64,000 bases of DNA from Rotaria sordida (taxonomy: Eukaryota; Rotifera; Eurotatoria; Philodinida; Philodinidae), in contig CAJNOL010000162.1 of the NCBI GenBank assembly GCA_905250125.1, positions 156,991 to 220,990 on the forward strand. Direction: 5' to 3'. The notes below the pieces were generated by a model. The model did no database searches, was not told where the DNA came from, and was given only the letters and a program-made list of their open reading frames with translations. Positions 62,239-64,000 of the stretch are shown here, piece by piece. A program made the position numbers and the translations under genes. Within the stretch, counting starts at the first letter, position 1. Every line of letters starts with the position of its first letter.

Positions 62239-63237
62239 TGAAGTTTGTTGTACACTTTTTCTTTTTATCAGATTTTCTACTTTGACATCTTGCAAAGAAA
62301 AGAAAATAATTTTGTTTTTTTCAAATATTTATTCTAGCACTAACTGGTCTTTATCATAAAAATAGCAATAAATTAATCACTACCACTGTATGTTATTTTT
62401 TTGTTGACTAGAAAAAGAATCGATTTTTTTTTGTTTGAATTTTATTCAATAATAATGGAAATATCTATTGCGTATTAGAACAATTATATTAACATTTTGT
62501 ATCTTAGATCAAAAATTATGTATAAACAACGGAAATTAAAAAAAATACATATATATACAACTCTAGGCTTCTGATTCTCTGTATGAAAAAAAGGAAGAAA
62601 ACAATCGTCCATGTGTAAGACATAGGATGTATAGAAAAAAAAAAATTTTTTTTTTATTAATAAGTGTACTTGAAAAGAATGAGTGATTTACAAAACGTCA
62701 GACGTATACTTGCAGATTATCGAATGTGAAATGGTGAAAAAAACAAAAGAAAAAACCTTCTTTTTTTCCAATTACGTTTATGAGAACAATTATTTATAAT
62801 AAGCAATATATTCTACTCAATATAAATTAACAAATGTTCATATTGACATTCATTTTTGCGTAGCTATTCCTTACATAACCATTTGTCAAGGTTTCTTCTA
62901 TTGTTACTAAGCAACTATTTTAATATAATGCATTTATGCATTATATATTCCATTTTGAAAATAATTAAATAATTAACTAATAAACTAATTTTTCTTAATT
63001 TCATATATTTATATTCTAATGAATAAAATAAAATAAAATTCAAAATATTAAATTGTAAGAATCAACTACAAATGAGAATGAGTCACCAAAATGATTGACC
63101 ATTTATTTCTCTTTACTATTGGTAATAAACATATTTATATTTGTATGATAATTTTAATATACTTTTTTTTACAGATTAATAAATCTTTTTTTAATATTCA
63201 TTTATTATAAATATCAACACACACACACACACATACA
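62239..63237. promoter_or_regulatory. divergent 5' region of the kinase and RPL26 genes
   Basis: About 1 kb between two outward-facing starts. Near RPL26 there is an acceptor-like tttttttacag (AG at 63173-63174), about 64 bases before the ATG, suggesting a 5'-leader intron or trans-splice acceptor, and a (CA)n run at about 63219-63232 directly before the start codon. Near the kinase, an acceptor-like site lies just upstream of the first open frame. I could not identify specific promoter elements. Confidence 0.4.
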
Positions 63238-63833
63238 ATGAAACGTAATCGATTTGTCTCATCATCACGTCGTAAATCTCGTAAACGTTATTTCACTGCA
63301 CCATCGCATGTTCGTCGTCGTTTAATGAGTGCACCATTAAATAAAGAATTACGAAGACGTTATAATGTACGAAGTATACCTATCCGTAAAGATGACGAAG
63401 TAGCAGTACGTACGATTGATATTTTATATTATTTTTTTCTATATACAATGAAAATTCATTTTATTTTTAAATAGATTACACGTGGTCATTTTAAAGGTCA
63501 ACCATCAGGTAAAGTAACACAAGTTTATCGTAAAAAATTTGTTGTTCATATCGAACGAATTACACGTGAAAAAGCTAATGGTAATACTGTTCATATTGGT
63601 ATTCATCCATCGAAGGTAAAATTTAAAATTCAAAAGAAGAAAACAAACGAAATTCTAGTTTCTTTTTTTTTTCTATTTTAATTTAGGTTCAAATAACAAA
63701 ATTAAAATTAGATCGTGATCGACGACGTATTTTAGATCGTCGTTCAAAATCGAAATTGGCTGCCAAAGGCAAACATACTGAAGAAAGCATTCAACAAACA
63801 TCAACAACTACATCTATGGAAGCAACATCATAA
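63238..63833 (+). CDS. RPL26: large-subunit ribosomal protein L26 (uL24)
   Basis: Exons 63238-63405, 63475-63615 and 63687-63833 give 151 residues, near the human length (145). The sequence follows the family from the start: [19 protein letters not shown], then [34 protein letters not shown], the KOW segment [35 protein letters not shown], and [20 protein letters not shown]. The protein binds 25S/28S rRNA near the peptide exit tunnel of the 60S subunit. The C-terminus departs from the vertebrate type, ending in a Thr/Ser-rich stretch ([13 protein letters not shown]) instead of a Lys/Glu-rich one. A likely poly(A) signal AATAAA is at about 63954. Confidence 0.96.
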
Positions 63834-64000
63834 AACAACAACAACAGCAACAACAAAAAATTTGTTTGATTGTTTGTTTTTCTTTTGTTTTGTATTTGTG
63901 TGTGCAATCAGAAAAAACGTACAAACAGTACGACAAGAAAAAGAAGAGATAAACAATAAAAAGTAACAACTTCAAAAAAAGAGAATACTCTATTTTGTTA

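Noticed and set aside
1-64000. CRISPR arrays, prokaryotic operons, tRNA and rRNA genes
   Set aside because: No regularly spaced repeats, no tRNA cloverleaf motifs and no rRNA-like conserved blocks were seen; the spliced genes are plainly metazoan.

Overview
The window is eukaryotic nuclear DNA, AT-rich, with GT-AG introns that are mostly 50-70 bp long. The gene set is animal: a tetraspanin, the NALCN-channel subunit UNC80, a motile-cilium protein (DRC10/IQCD), a STEAP metalloreductase, two DDX6-type RNA helicases, an LDLa/four-helix membrane protein, a NIM1-type kinase and ribosomal protein L26. A cilium gene, small introns, a tandem helicase pair and possible spliced-leader acceptors in front of several start codons fit a small lophotrochozoan such as a bdelloid rotifer. 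That assignment is inference; the sequence alone does not settle it. All gene models were assembled by hand from splice sites and reading-frame phase, and every coding total divides by three.

Layout. 1-574 is the upstream flank. 575-1904 (+) is a six-exon tetraspanin. 1905-7051 is gene-free and repeat-bearing. 7052-32680 (+) is UNC80 in 39 exons, about 3,265 residues. Its short introns are plain, and most of its long introns hold foldback or inverted-repeat elements, including one hAT-like miniature element with a perfect 8-bp target duplication. 31931-37700 is a rearranged zone in which the UNC80/DRC10 tail-to-tail junction is present twice, with exon-like scraps between the copies. 37543-42198 (-) is DRC10 in ten exons, and a complete STEAP gene (39526-41108, +) lies inside its 2.2-kb fourth intron. 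42356-42777 (+) encodes a small secreted four-cysteine protein. 44638-46153 and 46588-50085 (+) are tandem DDX6-like helicases. 50086-54698 is gene-free and repeat-bearing. 54699-57556 (+) is a membrane protein with four LDLa repeats in its first extracellular loop. 59534-62238 (-) is a NIM1-like kinase. 63238-63833 (+) is ribosomal protein L26.

No operon, CRISPR, tRNA or rRNA was seen. The genes do not form one pathway. The most interesting features are structural: a gene nested in an intron, a duplicated convergent gene junction, a copy-specific intron in one helicase paralogue, an unusual LDLa/four-helix architecture, and a dense population of inverted-repeat elements in the long introns. 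Coordinates of splice sites should be good to a base or so; repeat boundaries are approximate unless stated otherwise.
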